A DNA stretch of 64,000 nucleotides from Jilunia laotingensis (GCF_014385165.1 NZ_JACRTF010000001.1:3782001-3846000), one strand, 5' to 3'; positions 8,295 through 18,271 are shown, counted from the first letter of the stretch. Made by a program: numbers and translations. The notes: generated by a model from the letters alone, not told the origin.

Positions 8295-9200
8295 TTATTT
8301 CTTTAATATTGAATGTTTGAAAAAAGAAAGAACATTACGTGGTTGCTTCAGAATTGATAAAAAGAATAATGGAGTCCTCATAATAAGAAATTTTGTTCTA
8401 TGCTCCTGAAAAACAGAAAGAGGATGCATCTTATTATTGAAGAAAACTTCGTTTATTTTATATTTAAATACGACTCTCCAATAAACCCAATTAATTAAGT
8501 CATAGATTCCATATCTAAGATAAACTACATTTTGCTCTTTTTTTTGTAAAAATGAATTCGCACTAAGTTTTCCAGGAACATGCTCTAAATAGTATCCTAA
8601 TATTCCATCACTTTTTACTAAACAACCATTAATTGCTACTCTTATTTGAAAATCATAGTCTGCTACTAATTTAAACTGTTCATCGAAATAACCCATTTGT
8701 TTATGAATACCTTTTCTCCACATGGGAAAACATCCAATGTGGAATGTTCGTAAAAACTGTTTTGATGATTTTTTAAAATCAATGTTGCACACTAAATCTT
8801 TAGAAGGAATTCCATATTGGTACATATAATAAAAATCGCCATATGCAAGAACTGCTTCTGGATTTTTATTTAGAGCTTCAAGTTGCAAATGGAAAGAGAG
8901 TGGTAAACGTATATCATCTACGTTCCAAATAGCAATAAAATCTCCTTTAGCGAGCATAATACCTCGGTTCCATGTTGCATAAAGTCCTTCACGATTCTTT
9001 ATAATATGATGTTTGAGAAATGGATATAATGCCAAATGCGATTGTATAATTCGAATCTCGTCATCTGTTGGAGCATTGTGTAATAATAATATTTCTAGCT
9101 CATCTTTATATTTTAAAGAAGCGATGCACTTAAAATATCCTTCTAAATATTGAGCGCAATTAAATAATGATGTTATTACTGTAATTTTAGGATTTTTCAT
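8295..9200 (-). CDS. Glycosyltransferase family 2
   Basis: The start chosen, MKNPKITVITSLFNCAQYL, gives the family's normal N-terminus; an in-frame ATG four codons upstream (9212) also exists. A GT-A core is visible: TSLFNCAQYLEGYF, LLLHNAPTDDE, then IAIWNVDDIRLPLS, where VDD replaces the usual DXD. CFPMWRKGIHKQMGYFDEQF is a common acceptor-side segment in GT2 enzymes. The start overlaps the end of the polymerase-like gene upstream by 14 nt, indicating translational coupling. Confidence 0.88.
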   Translation of the reverse strand: MKNPKITVITSLFNCAQYLEGYFKCIASLKYKDELEILLLHNAPTDDEIRIIQSHLALYPFLKHHIIKNREGLYATWNRGIMLAKGDFIAIWNVDDIRLPLSFHLQLEALNKNPEAVLAYGDFYYMYQYGIPSKDLVCNIDFKKSSKQFLRTFHIGCFPMWRKGIHKQMGYFDEQFKLVADYDFQIRVAINGCLVKSDGILGYYLEHVPGKLSANSFLQKKEQNVVYLRYGIYDLINWVYWRVVFKYKINEVFFNNKMHPLSVFQEHRTKFLIMRTPLFFLSILKQPRNVLSFFKHSILKK

Positions 9201-10476
9201 ATAAAATATCATTGTACATTAAAGGAAAAACAAAGAAACTGACATAGTAGAGTTGGTCCGATGTAATAGAAAGTCCAATTATAAAAATTAAATAAAGCAT
9301 AATTGATAAAGCCATTGGATTATTATACCTTCTACCATAGAAAACAATAAAATACACATAAAAAGAAAGAAAAATAATACTTCCTACGATGCCATACCGA
9401 AGTATCAATAACGACCAAGCAATATCTGATGTATCTAATTGTACAATTTCATTGGTTTTTTCATCTGACAATCCAACAATAAAATTGAAATTATTATAAG
9501 TATATTTTGAACCTTCTGACATAAATCCAACTCCAAATACCGATCCAATGGATGTTTCAGTTGTCTCAATAAATCTTTCGTAAAAATGAGCAAATCTAAA
9601 GAGTAAAGTTGATTCCTGATCAAGTTCTATGTCTTCTGTGTCCATATACTCTCCTTTTGATACTTTATCAATATCATTCATTGTTCGACTGCTTATATAA
9701 ACACTACACACAGACAACAACATAATAGCAATTCCACCTGTTATTAAAATATTTCTCAATGATTTTAACATACCAAACTTTAATAGAAAGCCGAATATTA
9801 AAATCGCAATAAAAATAATACTCCATGAACGATGTAGGGGTAGAAATACAGTTGCTGTTAATAGAATAATGGAAGTTATTACCAATTTTGGGTTTTTAAA
9901 AGGATTACAAAATACTCCATAAAACACATAAAAACATAATAAAATAGGAATATTGTAACATCGATATATATAGCCATATTTAAAATTACCTTCATAGCCT
10001 GTCAACATAGGTAAACCGGTGGGTACCTGAATAATAAATAAGCAACACTGTATTAAGACCACATAAAATAATAATTTTATCAAATAGTCAATTTCAGACT
10101 TATTTAATCTGCGAAAAATGAAATATGATAGTACAAATAGATGTTGACGTCCAGTGCGTATAATTTCACTCCATGGTATATGATAATAAAAATGACTCAG
10201 TGACATTTCAAATAGAATGAAAGTTAAGTAAATGGATATAAACAGTGTTATTCTATTTTTAGGAATAAAATTATCATATTTAATACATCCCCAAATAAAC
10301 AATGCAAAAATATATACTACAGCATAATCAATAGGCTTCAGTACAAAGTAGCTTTCTGGGATAATTTGAAACCCCTTTAACAAGAAGAAAAAGAAAATAA
10401 AGGCTGAAGCAATATACTTTCCAGTCACGTATAAAAGCAATCCTGATAACAAAAGAATGATAAATAGCAGACTCAT
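9187..10476 (-). CDS. Wzy-like polysaccharide polymerase (multi-pass membrane)
   Basis: 429 aa with about 10-12 hydrophobic segments from the first residues (SLLFIILLLSGLLLYVTG) and a larger hydrophilic loop around residues 260-340 (SSRTMNDIDKV...FGVGFMSEGS). This topology and length fit O-antigen/EPS polymerases, which diverge too much for a firm motif. It sits directly after the flippase-like gene, overlapping it by 4 nt. It probably joins repeat units on the periplasmic side of the inner membrane. Assignment rests on topology and context. Confidence 0.75.
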   Translation of the reverse strand: MSLLFIILLLSGLLLYVTGKYIASAFIFFFFLLKGFQIIPESYFVLKPIDYAVVYIFALFIWGCIKYDNFIPKNRITLFISIYLTFILFEMSLSHFYYHIPWSEIIRTGRQHLFVLSYFIFRRLNKSEIDYLIKLLFYVVLIQCCLFIIQVPTGLPMLTGYEGNFKYGYIYRCYNIPILLCFYVFYGVFCNPFKNPKLVITSIILLTATVFLPLHRSWSIIFIAILIFGFLLKFGMLKSLRNILITGGIAIMLLSVCSVYISSRTMNDIDKVSKGEYMDTEDIELDQESTLLFRFAHFYERFIETTETSIGSVFGVGFMSEGSKYTYNNFNFIVGLSDEKTNEIVQLDTSDIAWSLLILRYGIVGSIIFLSFYVYFIVFYGRRYNNPMALSIMLYLIFIIGLSITSDQLYYVSFFVFPLMYNDILYEKS

Positions 10477-11981
10477 AATTTATTATACAATGATACGATA
10501 AACTTGTTTTCTGAAAAATAGCGCAATACATCATCCATAGATATAATGTGAAGATGTTTATAGCCCAATACGGTTACTCCAGTTATCATAACTGCAACAA
10601 AGATTATTGAACAAATCGCATCGGAAATTAAAAATTGAAATATACTGATTATGATATATATTGATATTAGTGAAAAATATTTAAATAATATTTGTGCGTT
10701 AAAATGGTATCTGATATTTAAATATTTCTTTTGATAGTAAATCCCCAAACAGAAGCTAACAAAATAACCTATACCATTAGATATAATTATAGTATATAGA
10801 TCACATAAATTATAGAATAAATAGAATGAAATTATATTTGCAATAACCGTTGATAATTGAATTACAATTGTATTACCAGGATGACCTTTGGCCATTAAAT
10901 ATAGATAAATAGGCAATGTTAGCGGTGAAAAAATTAAATATGGAATAACTATTCCTACAATAAAAAGAGTATATTGATTTATATCAGTTTGTAGCCATAA
11001 AGTTACAATGTCTCGGCATCCCAAGCTTAATAATGCGCATATTGGTAATACTAGAAGAAATGTTTTCTTAGTTAAATCAGCAACAAGTGTAGATATGAAT
11101 TGTCGATCAGTAAGTTGAGATATATATGGAAATAAGGGTAGCATTAGTTTCTGAAATAAACCACTTAATTGCATTCGTATTTTGAGAGCAATCTCATAAT
11201 ATGCAACTGCACTCATTCCGAAAAAATTAGATATTATGATTTTAAATAACGGTTCATTGAAAAAAGCTATGATACCAGAACTATATAGCTTTATGCCATA
11301 CTTAATTTGCTTTTTTGCGTGTTTAAGATAACTTTGTTTGCTGCCTTTTGGAGAACAATTTCCCCAATAATGAAAAGCAAAACATAAACTTAAAAATATC
11401 CATATAAAAGAAGCTATGAAAATTACTTCTCCAACTACATCTATATGATACCCTAGCATAACCACTATAATAATACCTAGCCAATAAATAACACTATAGA
11501 TCAACTGTATGATATTAGTTAAGTAGATTCTTTGTAATGCATTCAAAATAGCTGTAAATGTTTGTCCTATAAGCAGTGCAGAATTTGCAATTAAAAGCCA
11601 AAAAAATAATCTTTCAGCTTCTTGATAATATAAAATAGGGATATGTAATAGTCTAATTAATAAATAAGATCGAAAGATATATGCAATAAAACTAATAGGT
11701 ATAATTATTAATACAGAAATTAGAAGAGTTGTGATTATATCTTTATTTGAGTCTGCGCATTGACCTTGCTCTGCCAGAAATTTAGTAAGTGAAGAATTTA
11801 ATCCTAAATTTGTGAATAGATTTAAATTTCCAATAACGGATACTAATGCAAATACTCCATATTGATCAGTACCCAATCCTTTGATAAATATTGGTATACA
11901 CAAGAATGTTAATATAGCGGTAATGATAAGTTGAAATAAACCGCTTATTGAATTATTAATCAGTCTTTTCTTTTTTATCAT
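10473..11981 (-). CDS. Wzx-like polysaccharide flippase (MOP superfamily)
   Basis: 502 aa with about 14 membrane spans. The N-terminus NSISGLFQLIITAILTFLCI and GTDQYGVFALVSVIGNLN match the PST/MATE-like lipid-oligosaccharide exporters. It should move undecaprenyl-linked repeat units across the inner membrane. Its start overlaps the stop of the Wzz-like gene by one base and its end overlaps the Wzy-like gene. Together with the Wza/Wzz/Wzy-like proteins this defines a Wzx/Wzy-dependent pathway. Confidence 0.88.
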   Translation of the reverse strand: MIKKKRLINNSISGLFQLIITAILTFLCIPIFIKGLGTDQYGVFALVSVIGNLNLFTNLGLNSSLTKFLAEQGQCADSNKDIITTLLISVLIIIPISFIAYIFRSYLLIRLLHIPILYYQEAERLFFWLLIANSALLIGQTFTAILNALQRIYLTNIIQLIYSVIYWLGIIIVVMLGYHIDVVGEVIFIASFIWIFLSLCFAFHYWGNCSPKGSKQSYLKHAKKQIKYGIKLYSSGIIAFFNEPLFKIIISNFFGMSAVAYYEIALKIRMQLSGLFQKLMLPLFPYISQLTDRQFISTLVADLTKKTFLLVLPICALLSLGCRDIVTLWLQTDINQYTLFIVGIVIPYLIFSPLTLPIYLYLMAKGHPGNTIVIQLSTVIANIISFYLFYNLCDLYTIIISNGIGYFVSFCLGIYYQKKYLNIRYHFNAQILFKYFSLISIYIIISIFQFLISDAICSIIFVAVMITGVTVLGYKHLHIISMDDVLRYFSENKFIVSLYNKL

Positions 11982-13564
11982 TACTGTTTATTTTTACGTA
12001 ATTCAAACAGTGAAATGTATCCACTGCTTAAAATAATGCTAATAAAAAAGCTAATAAAATATACAATATTAGGATTTGGAGCTACGGGTTTTGCTTTACT
12101 ATAGGCTGCATCGACTATTTGAGCATTAGGAGTTGTAATAGATAGAGTTAGGTCATTTTCTTCTTTTTTTTGTAAAAGGAATAGGAAGAGTTCTTGTTTA
12201 ATGGCTTGTTGGCGTTTTATATTGACGAATTCACGTTCTTGAGTGGGCATACCTTTAATACGTGATATAAAATATTCTTCTTGTTTTTTTAGATCTTCTC
12301 GTGCATACATAAAACCGGATTTCAAGCTACGTATTGTTGCTAACATATTGTCACGCATTGCGTCAATCTGCTCATTGATAGTTGCTATAGTGGGATTGTT
12401 TTTATAGGTATTTTTCATTAATTTTAATCGTTCTAGTAGAGCCTCATTGTATTTTTGAAGACCTTCCAATACTGTTCGGTCGTTTAAACCAATATTTAAT
12501 GGGACCAATGAATAGCGGTTTTCTGGTTTTAATAAGAAATTTTCTATTAATTCAATTACGGTGTATTGTGTTTCAGCTTCTATCAAGCGTTCTTTAAAAT
12601 CACCACTTTTTTCCAAGATTATTTTGGCCTCAGTTTCAATATCTGTCAAACTATTTTCCTTTTTATAGGACTCTATTTCTTTTTCAATATTATCTAAGTC
12701 TTTTGAAATAATATCAATACGTTCATCTAAAAAAGAAATTGTACTTGAAGCCAATGTCTTTTTTTGTTGTAGCCCTGTTTTATTATAAACTTGTATTATG
12801 GTATTTAATAATTCTTTTCCTTTGTTACGGTTTTGTTCTATAGCGGAAAGATTAATCACATTTGCTTTCTTTGAAACTAAATCAATGGACACAAGTTCTT
12901 GAAGCCTTTCGGCTGAGAGGTTGTATCCGCAAAAAGTAGCCTTAATATTATAATCTTCCCCTGCCTTAAAATAGGGTGTAGGGTTAATTTGAAAATCTCC
13001 ATAAGAGGTATGCAATATAGCAGGAAGTTTGTCAAATGAAGTTTTTGCAATCGTTTTCCACATTCCAATGCTCGCCTTCGCTTTACCACTGCCAGATGCA
13101 TTAATTTTTATATTAAACTTAATAACTGCACCAAGAGTGTCAGCTATTTCCGTTTCCGGCACTAATCTAATAGGTGAATCATGATAACATTGCTGATCAA
13201 AAGGAAACTTCTTAATTTCATAAGACTCATTTAAAAATAATTCTTTGGCTACTTCCCTACACACGGTAAAAGAACTCAGCAATTGTATTTCATCATTTAT
13301 GCTAGTACTACCTCCTAATAGGCTACCAAATGCGCTGTTTTTCATCATCATGGCTTGCATTCCTGCCATTCCTCCACTGTCATTCTCTTTGATTAATATA
13401 TTTGCTAAAATCTGAAATGTCGGTTTAGCTAATTTGCAATATACAAAACCAATTCCGACACAAAATACTGCTGAAATAACAAATATATACCAATACTTTA
13501 ATCCTTTTTTTAATGCAGGTTTGATATCTATAAATTCATTTCTTGATTCTTCTTGTTTGCTCAT
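11981..13564 (-). CDS. Wzz-type polysaccharide co-polymerase (chain-length control)
   Basis: 527 aa. Two membrane anchors, near residues 30-48 (YIFVISAVFCVGIGFVYC) and 500-520 (IVYFISFFISIILSSGYISL), flank a periplasmic region rich in coiled coil (residues ~270-430), as in Wzz/PCP proteins. PVAPNPN before the second span is the usual proline-rich motif. No C-terminal tyrosine kinase domain is present, so this is a kinase-less form. It lies 11 nt after the outer-membrane exporter gene. Residues 68-85 are methionine/glycine rich. Confidence 0.9.
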   Translation of the reverse strand: MSKQEESRNEFIDIKPALKKGLKYWYIFVISAVFCVGIGFVYCKLAKPTFQILANILIKENDSGGMAGMQAMMMKNSAFGSLLGGSTSINDEIQLLSSFTVCREVAKELFLNESYEIKKFPFDQQCYHDSPIRLVPETEIADTLGAVIKFNIKINASGSGKAKASIGMWKTIAKTSFDKLPAILHTSYGDFQINPTPYFKAGEDYNIKATFCGYNLSAERLQELVSIDLVSKKANVINLSAIEQNRNKGKELLNTIIQVYNKTGLQQKKTLASSTISFLDERIDIISKDLDNIEKEIESYKKENSLTDIETEAKIILEKSGDFKERLIEAETQYTVIELIENFLLKPENRYSLVPLNIGLNDRTVLEGLQKYNEALLERLKLMKNTYKNNPTIATINEQIDAMRDNMLATIRSLKSGFMYAREDLKKQEEYFISRIKGMPTQEREFVNIKRQQAIKQELFLFLLQKKEENDLTLSITTPNAQIVDAAYSKAKPVAPNPNIVYFISFFISIILSSGYISLFELRKNKQ

Positions 13565-13575
13565 ATTACCTTATT

Positions 13576-14388
13576 TTACTTTACTAATAATGCTATGGTT
13601 AATGAGGCCAATACAGAGATGGCGCTAACTATTGTTGATGCGACTGAAACATTAAATTGATTGTTCTGGCTGTATTGTGAATTACCTCTTCGTGCTTTAT
13701 TGGGTTCTACATATACGATGTCATTTTGTTGCAAATAATAATAAGGGGAATTAAGCATTTGAGAAGAAGTCAAATCAAAACGATGAAATTCTTTTTTACC
13801 GTTAATATCCCGAATAACAACTACATTACGTCGTTCTCCATATATTGTCAGATCTCCAGCTAATCCTATCGCATCAAGTATGGATACCCTCTCGTTCGGG
13901 ATAGTGATTGTACCAGGTTTATTGACTTCTCCTAAAACAGATACTTTGAAATTTTGAATTTGCACGGTTACTAAGGGGGATTTAGCATATACTGAAATCT
14001 TTTCTTTTAACATATCTGAAAGTTCGCCACGTGTCATACCCGCAACATGTAAACTACCTAATATAGGAAAATCAATGTTTCCTTTATTATCAACTAAATA
14101 AGTATGTATAGTTGGTGTAGCGACTACGTTGGCTTCACCTGGTGCCAAATAGCTTGTTAATGGTAAATTAAAGATTGCTACTGCATTAGGATCAACGCTT
14201 GAAACAAAGATGGAAAGTTGATCATCCGGGGAAATTTTAGCTTCATAGTTAACGTTCTGCTTTGTCAGTTGTTCCGAACTGTATTTGTCAATGTCTTGAA
14301 AATATGTAATCTCATTACTTGTTTTACACGAAGTCAACAGAATAGTAGCAAGAATTACAGTGACAAGTTTTATTTTCATTATTAGCAT
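13576..14388 (-). CDS. Wza-type outer-membrane polysaccharide export lipoprotein
   Basis: 270 aa. Lipoprotein signal (TVILATILLTSC; start at 14388, or at the ATG for MKIKLV at 14379). The polysaccharide export domain follows at about 50-140 (ISPDDQLSIFV...GNIDFPILGSLHVAGMT), then a SLBB domain (VSVLGEVNKPGTITIPNERV) and YYYLQQNDIVYVEPNKAR. A hydrophobic C-terminal stretch (ASTIVSAISVLASLTIALL) may be the membrane helix seen in Bacteroidota homologues. It forms the outer exit channel for the polymer. Confidence 0.92.
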   Translation of the reverse strand: MLIMKIKLVTVILATILLTSCKTSNEITYFQDIDKYSSEQLTKQNVNYEAKISPDDQLSIFVSSVDPNAVAIFNLPLTSYLAPGEANVVATPTIHTYLVDNKGNIDFPILGSLHVAGMTRGELSDMLKEKISVYAKSPLVTVQIQNFKVSVLGEVNKPGTITIPNERVSILDAIGLAGDLTIYGERRNVVVIRDINGKKEFHRFDLTSSQMLNSPYYYLQQNDIVYVEPNKARRGNSQYSQNNQFNVSVASTIVSAISVLASLTIALLVK

Positions 14389-14499
14389 TATTATGAATTA
14401 AAAAATATTTAGAAATCATTAGTTTTGGATAATAACGTAAAAGAACAAAGTTTATTATGGTTTAGGCGCTTCTTTTTGTGAAATAATTAATACCAAGAC

Positions 14500-16362
14500 C
14501 TATTGAAGTTCTAATTTAAATTCTCTTATTTTTAGCCAACTATTAGTCTGCTTGTTTGATATCATCAATTGGTATTCACCTGGTTCCAAGTAAATATTTC
14601 CCATATGTTGCCATTCAAAATTGGCATATCCGCGTGTCGCTTGGTTATTACCATTTACTTTTGTTCCATTTCCAAAATCAAACGTAATGGTTCCCGGATA
14701 TTCTCCTGCGAGCAAAGCACTAATTTTATATAGTCCACTATGAGTTATTAATATTTTGTATTTTATTTGTCTCCCATTATACCAATTGATACATGGTTTA
14801 GAATCAAAGTCATCCATTCTTACATTCCCTATTTGGGCTCCAAGAGCATCTAAACGAATGGCCTTATTTATTTCTCTAGCCCCTTCTATGAGCTTAGGTT
14901 CTTTCTTGAACTTTATCTTCATGGAAGTGCATAATTCTGAGGGCTTATTACTTGGCAGCCCGGTTAAACGGAGGCCAATCCCCTCCACGGACTCTACTTT
15001 AAAAGGTAAGGAAGGATTAGCCAAAAACGAAATCTCTACTTCATCTGCAGAATTCATTATACCAGGCAACCAAACTTCACCACTTCCATCCCAATAAAAA
15101 ATATGGTAATAAAGTTGTTGTGAATTATTCTTTTCTTTCCACGTGGCCGGTCCATAAGGCAAATTAAAGCTGAATGGACTTTTACGTGTTTCATATACTC
15201 CATCACTATTTGTTCTTATCCATTGGCCTACTGTTTCTAATATGTGTTGGCATTCATTTGGTATTAGCCCTTCGCCATCTGGACCTATATTAAGCAACAA
15301 ATTACCTCCCAATTTATTAGCCCGTAATAAGCACCATAAAATATATTCAGGCCTTTTCCATCCAGAATCAAATTTATTGTATCCCCATGAGCTGTTTACT
15401 GTCATACAAAGTTCCATGTTTTCATATTCAGTATTTTCATCCATTGCTTGTTCGGGGGTTGCAAAGTCTCCTTGGTAAGCGGATAACGTAGAAAGACGAT
15501 TATTTTGTATGATGGAGGTGCTTGAATTGGTAATTAATGCATTACAGCGTATAGCAAACTCTTCATACGGATTTTCAGAATCCCACCAGAATATGTCGGG
15601 GTGATAGCGCTGCAATAAATCAATTATCATAGGATATGTATAAGTTTCCATGTATAATTGGTTTTCCGCATAAGAATATTTTTTCATATTCAGTTCCGGA
15701 ATAGGACCGAGTCCTCCAGAATGCATCCAGTCACGGGTATGTGAAAAGTAGATTCCAAATTTGAGACCTGCATCACGAGTTGCTCGGGCAAGAGGTTCGA
15801 TCAAATCATAATTCCAAAGAGTGCCTGCCGGGGTCTGGGATATATTCCATTCTGTGGCACTGCTATTCCATAGACAAAAACCATCATGATGTTTTGTAGT
15901 AATTATAATATACTTCATCCCTGCTTTTTGTGCGAGGTTAACTATAGCTTGAGGATCGTATTTTTTTGCAGTAAAACATGATGCATATTTACGATAAGCT
16001 TCTCGCGGAATGGATGCTTCATAAAGAATCCACTCTGCTCCTGCCCCCATACCTAATTTAAGCGTATCAATATTACTGTTGTTATTCCCAGCACTTTGGA
16101 AATGTATCGATATACCATCTATGTTTTTTCCTATATATTCACCTCCTAAAACAGAGTATATGCCATAATGGATAAACATTCCATAACGAGCATCGTTCCA
16201 CCAATCCATTTTTGATACTTTTACTGGTATAGAATCTTCGTTGTTTGGTGGAATAGGTGTATTTTCAATTATGGGATCTTTGCAACTACTAAATACAAAA
16301 AAATAGAGGAATAAGAGGCAACAAAACTTTATTAAATTTGCAGCTAATATATATATTTTCAT
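14500..16362 (-). CDS. GH29 alpha-L-fucosidase lipoprotein
   Basis: 620 aa with a lipoprotein signal ending LFLYFFVFSSC. The GH29 catalytic domain (residues ~45-400) shows DARYGMFIHYG, AGMKYIIITTKHHDGF and DIFWWDSENPYEE; the aspartate of WWDSE is the likely nucleophile. The C-terminal ~120 residues (from about 500) form a beta-sandwich module (GLYKISALLAGEYPGTITFD) resembling carbohydrate-binding/DUF5077-type domains. It removes terminal alpha-L-fucose from glycans at the cell surface or periplasm. It precedes the Wza-like gene by 111 nt on the same strand, an odd partner for an assembly operon; a separate transcript is possible. Confidence 0.9.
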   Translation of the reverse strand: MKIYILAANLIKFCCLLFLYFFVFSSCKDPIIENTPIPPNNEDSIPVKVSKMDWWNDARYGMFIHYGIYSVLGGEYIGKNIDGISIHFQSAGNNNSNIDTLKLGMGAGAEWILYEASIPREAYRKYASCFTAKKYDPQAIVNLAQKAGMKYIIITTKHHDGFCLWNSSATEWNISQTPAGTLWNYDLIEPLARATRDAGLKFGIYFSHTRDWMHSGGLGPIPELNMKKYSYAENQLYMETYTYPMIIDLLQRYHPDIFWWDSENPYEEFAIRCNALITNSSTSIIQNNRLSTLSAYQGDFATPEQAMDENTEYENMELCMTVNSSWGYNKFDSGWKRPEYILWCLLRANKLGGNLLLNIGPDGEGLIPNECQHILETVGQWIRTNSDGVYETRKSPFSFNLPYGPATWKEKNNSQQLYYHIFYWDGSGEVWLPGIMNSADEVEISFLANPSLPFKVESVEGIGLRLTGLPSNKPSELCTSMKIKFKKEPKLIEGAREINKAIRLDALGAQIGNVRMDDFDSKPCINWYNGRQIKYKILITHSGLYKISALLAGEYPGTITFDFGNGTKVNGNNQATRGYANFEWQHMGNIYLEPGEYQLMISNKQTNSWLKIREFKLELQ

Positions 16363-16540
16363 GGTTGCTTTTTCGAATATTGCTAATGCGTTAATGTCTG
16401 TTGTATAATTCTATTGCACTTTAATAAAAACGGAGGACTTATTGATTTATTATATCTGAAAACTTGAAGTTTATAAAATGTGATGAAAAGAAATCTCCTT
16501 TTTTCTAGCAAATCTCCAATTTATCAATTAAATTTGCATT
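16363..16540. promoter_or_regulatory. Divergent intergenic region (fucosidase / HU-SPOR gene)
   Basis: The two genes start on opposite strands here. A TAAATTTG box lies at 16529-16536, but only 5 nt before the + strand ATG, so its use as that gene's -7 element is doubtful. No clear TAnnTTTG box faces the fucosidase operon. Confidence 0.35.
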
Positions 16541-17617
16541 ATGATTGAATTAGCACAGCATATAGAGGCGTTATTATTGGAGAATGATTGTGTAATCATC
16601 CCTGGATTTGGAGGATTTGTTGCTCATCTCACACCAGCGGTGAGTGTGGAAGAAGGTAACGTATTTATTCCTCCTATTCGTACAATTGGTTTTAACCCAC
16701 AGCTGAGACTGAATGATGGTCTATTGGTGCAATCTTACATGGCTGTATATGATACTGATTTTTCAGACGCTACTAAAATTGTTGAAGAAAAAGTGGAGGA
16801 ATTAGTAGCTCTTCTCCATAATGAAGGGAAGGCAGATTTACAGAATATCGGTGAGCTTCGGTATACAATTCATGATACATACGAATTTATTCCATATGAA
16901 GATAGAATTACTACACCTTATTTGTATGGGCTTGGTTCTTTTGAGATGAGAAAACTATCCGTTTCGCGTTCGGTAGACACTAAGGTTTTGGAACCAATTA
17001 TTCAGAAAAGAAAAAAATCATATGAAATAAGAGTAAATCGTGCATTTTTACGTAATGCCGTAGCTGCAGTAGCTGCAGTAGCACTGTTTTTCTTGCTTTC
17101 AACACCAATAGAAAACACATATATTGAAAGAAATAATTATGCCCAATTATTGTCATTAGATTTATTTGAAACAATAGAGAATAGATCCGTGGCGTTTACA
17201 CCTGTAAAACTCACTAATGAGTTTCAGCAAAAAGTAAAGCGGACAATTAAAAAGCATAATGCAAAAGCAGCTGTTGTTGCAAAGCCTATTGCTGTTAAGG
17301 AGGTAAAAGTGTCCAAACCGGTTGTAACAGAATTAAAAAAAGAGAATTTACAAGTTCAAGTTAAAGAAACTAATCAGATAAAGAAAACTGAAAATCATTT
17401 TTATATTATTGTAGCCGGAGGCATAGCGATGAAAGATGCAGAAAAAATGGCACAACAATTGAACTCTAAAGGATTTACTGACGCAAAAGTGTTAGATTAT
17501 GATGGAAAAATCCGCGTAAGCATCCTGTCTTGCTCCACACGTGAGGAAGCCAATAAGCAGTTGCTGAAATTCAGAGAAAATGCTGCCTATAAAAATGCTT
17601 GGCTGCTTACCAAATAA
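16541..17617 (+). CDS. HU-like (CCDC81-type) and SPOR domain membrane protein
   Basis: 358 aa. Residues 1-130 match the Bacteroidota CCDC81-like HU domain pair (HIEALLLENDCVIIPGFGGF is the signature). A transmembrane helix follows at about 169-186 (AAVAAVALFFLLST), then a Lys/Val-rich linker and a C-terminal SPOR domain (FYIIVAGGIAMKDAEKMAQQ). SPOR domains bind denuded peptidoglycan at division sites in the periplasm, while the HU-like part is cytoplasmic. A tie between the nucleoid or cytosol and the septum is therefore plausible but unproven. The zinc-ribbon/FHA gene follows after 27 nt. Confidence 0.85.
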   Translation: MIELAQHIEALLLENDCVIIPGFGGFVAHLTPAVSVEEGNVFIPPIRTIGFNPQLRLNDGLLVQSYMAVYDTDFSDATKIVEEKVEELVALLHNEGKADLQNIGELRYTIHDTYEFIPYEDRITTPYLYGLGSFEMRKLSVSRSVDTKVLEPIIQKRKKSYEIRVNRAFLRNAVAAVAAVALFFLLSTPIENTYIERNNYAQLLSLDLFETIENRSVAFTPVKLTNEFQQKVKRTIKKHNAKAAVVAKPIAVKEVKVSKPVVTELKKENLQVQVKETNQIKKTENHFYIIVAGGIAMKDAEKMAQQLNSKGFTDAKVLDYDGKIRVSILSCSTREEANKQLLKFRENAAYKNAWLLTK

Positions 17618-17644
17618 TAAACTCCTCTTATAAAGATTATAAAA

Positions 17645-18172
17645 ATGAAACGAGTTCGTTGTCCCAAGTGTGAGAATTACTTGTCTTTTGATGAAACTAA
17701 ATATAGTGAAGGACAATCTCTGGTGTTTGTATGTGAGAATTGTGGAAAGCAATTTAGTATCCGTTTAGGAAAAAGTAAGGTAAAAGAAACCAGAAAAGAG
17801 GAAATACTGGATGAACAAGTCTATAAAAAAGAATTTGGTTGTATTGTTGTGATAGAAAATGTCTTTGGCTTTAAACAGATCTTACCTTTACATGAAGGAG
17901 ATAATGTTATTGGAAGGCGATGTATAGGGACAGTGATAGATACTCCAATAGAGACTGCTGATATGAGTATGGATCGCAGGCACTGTATAATTAACGTAAA
18001 ACATAACAAGCAAGGTAAACTAATCTACACTTTACGAGACGCTCCTAGTCTAACAGGGACATTTCTTATGAATGAAATCCTTGGAGAAAAAGATCGTATT
18101 CGTTTAGAAGATGGAATGATTATTACAATTGGAGCCACTACTTTGATACTAAGAACGGCTGAAACAGCTTGA
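17645..18172 (+). CDS. Zinc-ribbon and FHA domain protein
   Basis: 175 aa. The N-terminus has two CxxC pairs (CPKC at 6-9 and CENC at ~31-34) forming a zinc ribbon of the MJ0042 type. Residues ~75-170 are an FHA domain: NVIGRR, then MDRRHCIINV (the S/R-x-x-H core) and GTFLMNE. FHA domains read phosphothreonine, so it may act in Ser/Thr-kinase signalling. It shares a transcript direction with the HU/SPOR gene upstream. Confidence 0.88.
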   Translation: MKRVRCPKCENYLSFDETKYSEGQSLVFVCENCGKQFSIRLGKSKVKETRKEEILDEQVYKKEFGCIVVIENVFGFKQILPLHEGDNVIGRRCIGTVIDTPIETADMSMDRRHCIINVKHNKQGKLIYTLRDAPSLTGTFLMNEILGEKDRIRLEDGMIITIGATTLILRTAETA

Positions 18173-18271
18173 ATCATGTTATTAACAGTATTAATGGTTT
18201 AAAAGATGTGGTGTTCATTCATCCATAAATGTACTTTTAGGAAATAAAAATACGTTCTTTTGTAATAAATA

